The notes beneath the pieces were generated by a model that was not told where the DNA came from, ran no database searches, and was given only the letters and a program-made list of their open reading frames with translations. This document shows, piece by piece, positions 62,955 to 64,000 of a DNA stretch of 64,000 nt. The stretch is from CAVZMO01 sp963776195 (lineage in GTDB: Bacteria > Nitrospirota > Thermodesulfovibrionia > Thermodesulfovibrionales > SM23-35). The position numbers were made by a program, and so were the translations under genes. The number at the start of each line of letters is the position of its first letter. Within the stretch, counting starts at the first letter, position 1. The stretch is taken from positions 1-64,000 of the forward strand of contig CAVZMO010000044.1 in the NCBI GenBank assembly GCA_963776195.1, given 5' to 3'.

Positions 62955-63766
62955 AAAATCCGTTTAGACCTTTAAAGGCGGTAATAACAGACATAAAATC
63001 TGAGACCGTGGATGTTAAGACATACGGCATTTCAGTAGATGGGACTTTGTACAACCCGAAGCCGGGACAGTTCAATATGCTCGGTTATCCGGGAGTTGGA
63101 GAAGCTCCCATATCTTTCAGTTCCATTTTTTCCGACAATAAATTCGAGCATACCGTTAGGACGGTCGGAAGAGTAACCAGGTTTATTGAAAGATTCAAAG
63201 AGGGAGACGAGATATTCGTCAGAGGGCCCTACGGTACGAGCTGGCCTTTAAACAAATCCGTCGGAGCAGACATCATTCTCATTGCCGGCGGTCTCGGTCT
63301 TGCACCGATAAGACCCGTAATTCGTAAAATCCTGGGGGAGAGAGGTTCCTTTGGAAGAGTTACCCTGATTTATGGAGCAAGGAGTCCTGCGGAGATGCTT
63401 TTCAGGGATGAAATCAAGGTATGGAGAAAAGATATTGAAGTGTTGTTGACCGTTGACGAAGTCCCCTCTGACAGTACATGGGACTACCACATCGGCCTTG
63501 TGACAGAACTTTTGGATAATACGACATCAGTTCCGGAAAGAACCGTTGCTTTGATTTGCGGACCTGAAATTATGATGCGGTTTGTCTCCAGAGGGCTCTT
63601 TTTAAAAGGGTTCCTTCCGTCGAGGGTTTATGTATCCCTCGAAAGGAGGATGAAATGCGGCATAGGGCAGTGCGGCCATTGCCAGCACGGCAGTGTATTC
63701 GTATGCAAAGACGGCCCGATATTCCTTTACAGGGATGTAAATATGTTTCCCGACGGGCTCCTCTGA
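62951..63766 (+). CDS. hydG: Sulfhydrogenase subunit gamma-type FAD/NAD(P)-binding protein
   Basis: 271 residues from TTG at 62951 (MKNPFRPLKAVITDIK), after GAGGAG; upstream starts in the frame overlap hydB heavily. Ferredoxin-reductase fold: FAD site VRGPYG, NAD(P) site AGGLGLAPIRPVI, IYGARSPAEMLF, and a C-terminal [2Fe-2S] cluster motif CGIGQCGHCQHGSVFVC. It transfers electrons between NAD(P)H and the Fe-S subunit HydB. The NiFe subunits alpha and delta are not in the window; this pair is also used by other oxidoreductases. Confidence 0.92.
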   Translation: MKNPFRPLKAVITDIKSETVDVKTYGISVDGTLYNPKPGQFNMLGYPGVGEAPISFSSIFSDNKFEHTVRTVGRVTRFIERFKEGDEIFVRGPYGTSWPLNKSVGADIILIAGGLGLAPIRPVIRKILGERGSFGRVTLIYGARSPAEMLFRDEIKVWRKDIEVLLTVDEVPSDSTWDYHIGLVTELLDNTTSVPERTVALICGPEIMMRFVSRGLFLKGFLPSRVYVSLERRMKCGIGQCGHCQHGSVFVCKDGPIFLYRDVNMFPDGLL

Positions 63767-63798
63767 AAGATAAAAGATTTCCTGGATACCCACTATCG

Positions 63799-64000
63799 TT
63801 ACGGCGTGTCTTGTTTGCAGCGGGCTATTTTCTTGCCGAGTTCATAAGCTTCTTCCAAGCGGTCGGCTTTTTCAAGAATATCTCCTCTCCTGCCAACACC
63901 GGGGACCAGGATTTTACCGTTCAGTTTCATCTCCAGGTATTGAAGGCTCTTCCTGAAGAACTTCACCAGAAGATCGGCGGTTTTTGGATCTTCCTCTTCA
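63799..64000 (-). CDS. Flavoprotein/NADPH-dependent FMN reductase-like, C-terminal part (cut by window end)
   Basis: About 66 residues of a minus-strand gene: LLVKFFRKSLQYLEMKLNGKILVPGVGRRGDILEKADRLEEAYELGKKI. This matches the C-terminal helix-strand end of iron-sulfur flavoproteins / FMN reductase-like proteins. Convergent with hydG, 32 nt between stops. N-terminal FMN site lies outside the window. Confidence 0.65.
   Translation of the reverse strand, partial: EEEDPKTADLLVKFFRKSLQYLEMKLNGKILVPGVGRRGDILEKADRLEEAYELGKKIARCKQDTP

Overview
The window reads as a stretch of chromosome from a Gram-negative, probably anaerobic or microaerophilic bacterium of Nitrospirota/Thermodesulfovibrionia type or a relative. 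This placement is inferred from the mix of genes: a c-type cytochrome maturation pair (CcdA, CcsB) next to hemA-hemC, sulfhydrogenase-type HydB/HydG subunits, many PAS/GAF histidine kinases, outer-membrane barrels, and short palindromic intergenic repeats typical of such genomes. No 16S gene is present, so the taxonomy is not settled. Coding is mostly ordinary chromosomal housekeeping, broken up by small accessory islets.

Layout. 0-0.5 kb: end of an integrase and tRNA-Ser(CGA). 0.5-10.1 kb: a signalling island with two single-domain Rcp1-like response regulators, a receiver-GGDEF diguanylate cyclase, a CheR-like gene remnant, a 1462-residue PAS/GAF kinase, a small membrane kinase and a receiver-PAS-kinase hybrid. 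10.2-11.7 kb: DUF488 protein, a hypothetical protein, a cold-shock gene with a terminator-like leader, and tRNA-Val(CAC). 11.7-14.2 kb: a toxin-antitoxin islet bracketed by tRNA-Thr(CGT) and a 48-nt copy of its 3' half, with an integrase remnant and a HicA / MerR-HicB pair. 14.5-28.3 kb: porin, DUF4912 protein, polA, tig-clpP-clpX, a DciA-like gene, rpmB, infB-rbfA-nrnA. 28.4-31.6 kb: zinc-ribbon protein, radical SAM protein, and a tyrosine recombinase with an internally duplicated catalytic segment.

31.9-53.0 kb is framed by two near-identical 105-bp sequences in inverted orientation. Inside lie a secreted 14-repeat protein, an ORF-less group II intron, ccdA-ccsB-hemA-hemC, a DksA-like gene, rpsB-tsf-pyrH-frr, purB, and a decayed PP2C / Ser-Thr kinase-TPR / Clp-ATPase module into which a DUF2971 gene, a membrane protein and a DUF433/DUF5615 toxin-antitoxin pair have been inserted. 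53.0-64.0 kb: purL, a lysine-rich lipoprotein, an outer-membrane protein-CopC-CopD copper cluster, hydB-hydG and the end of a flavoprotein gene.

A strong overall feature is the number of single-base frameshifts: at least five in infB, and others in tig, rbfA, nrnA, purL, a porin, the kinase and the Clp gene. Several sit in homopolymers and hit genes that should be essential, so most are probably sequence errors. The kinase/Clp region also shows truncation and duplication and may be truly decaying. Genes with frameshifts are annotated over their full span.
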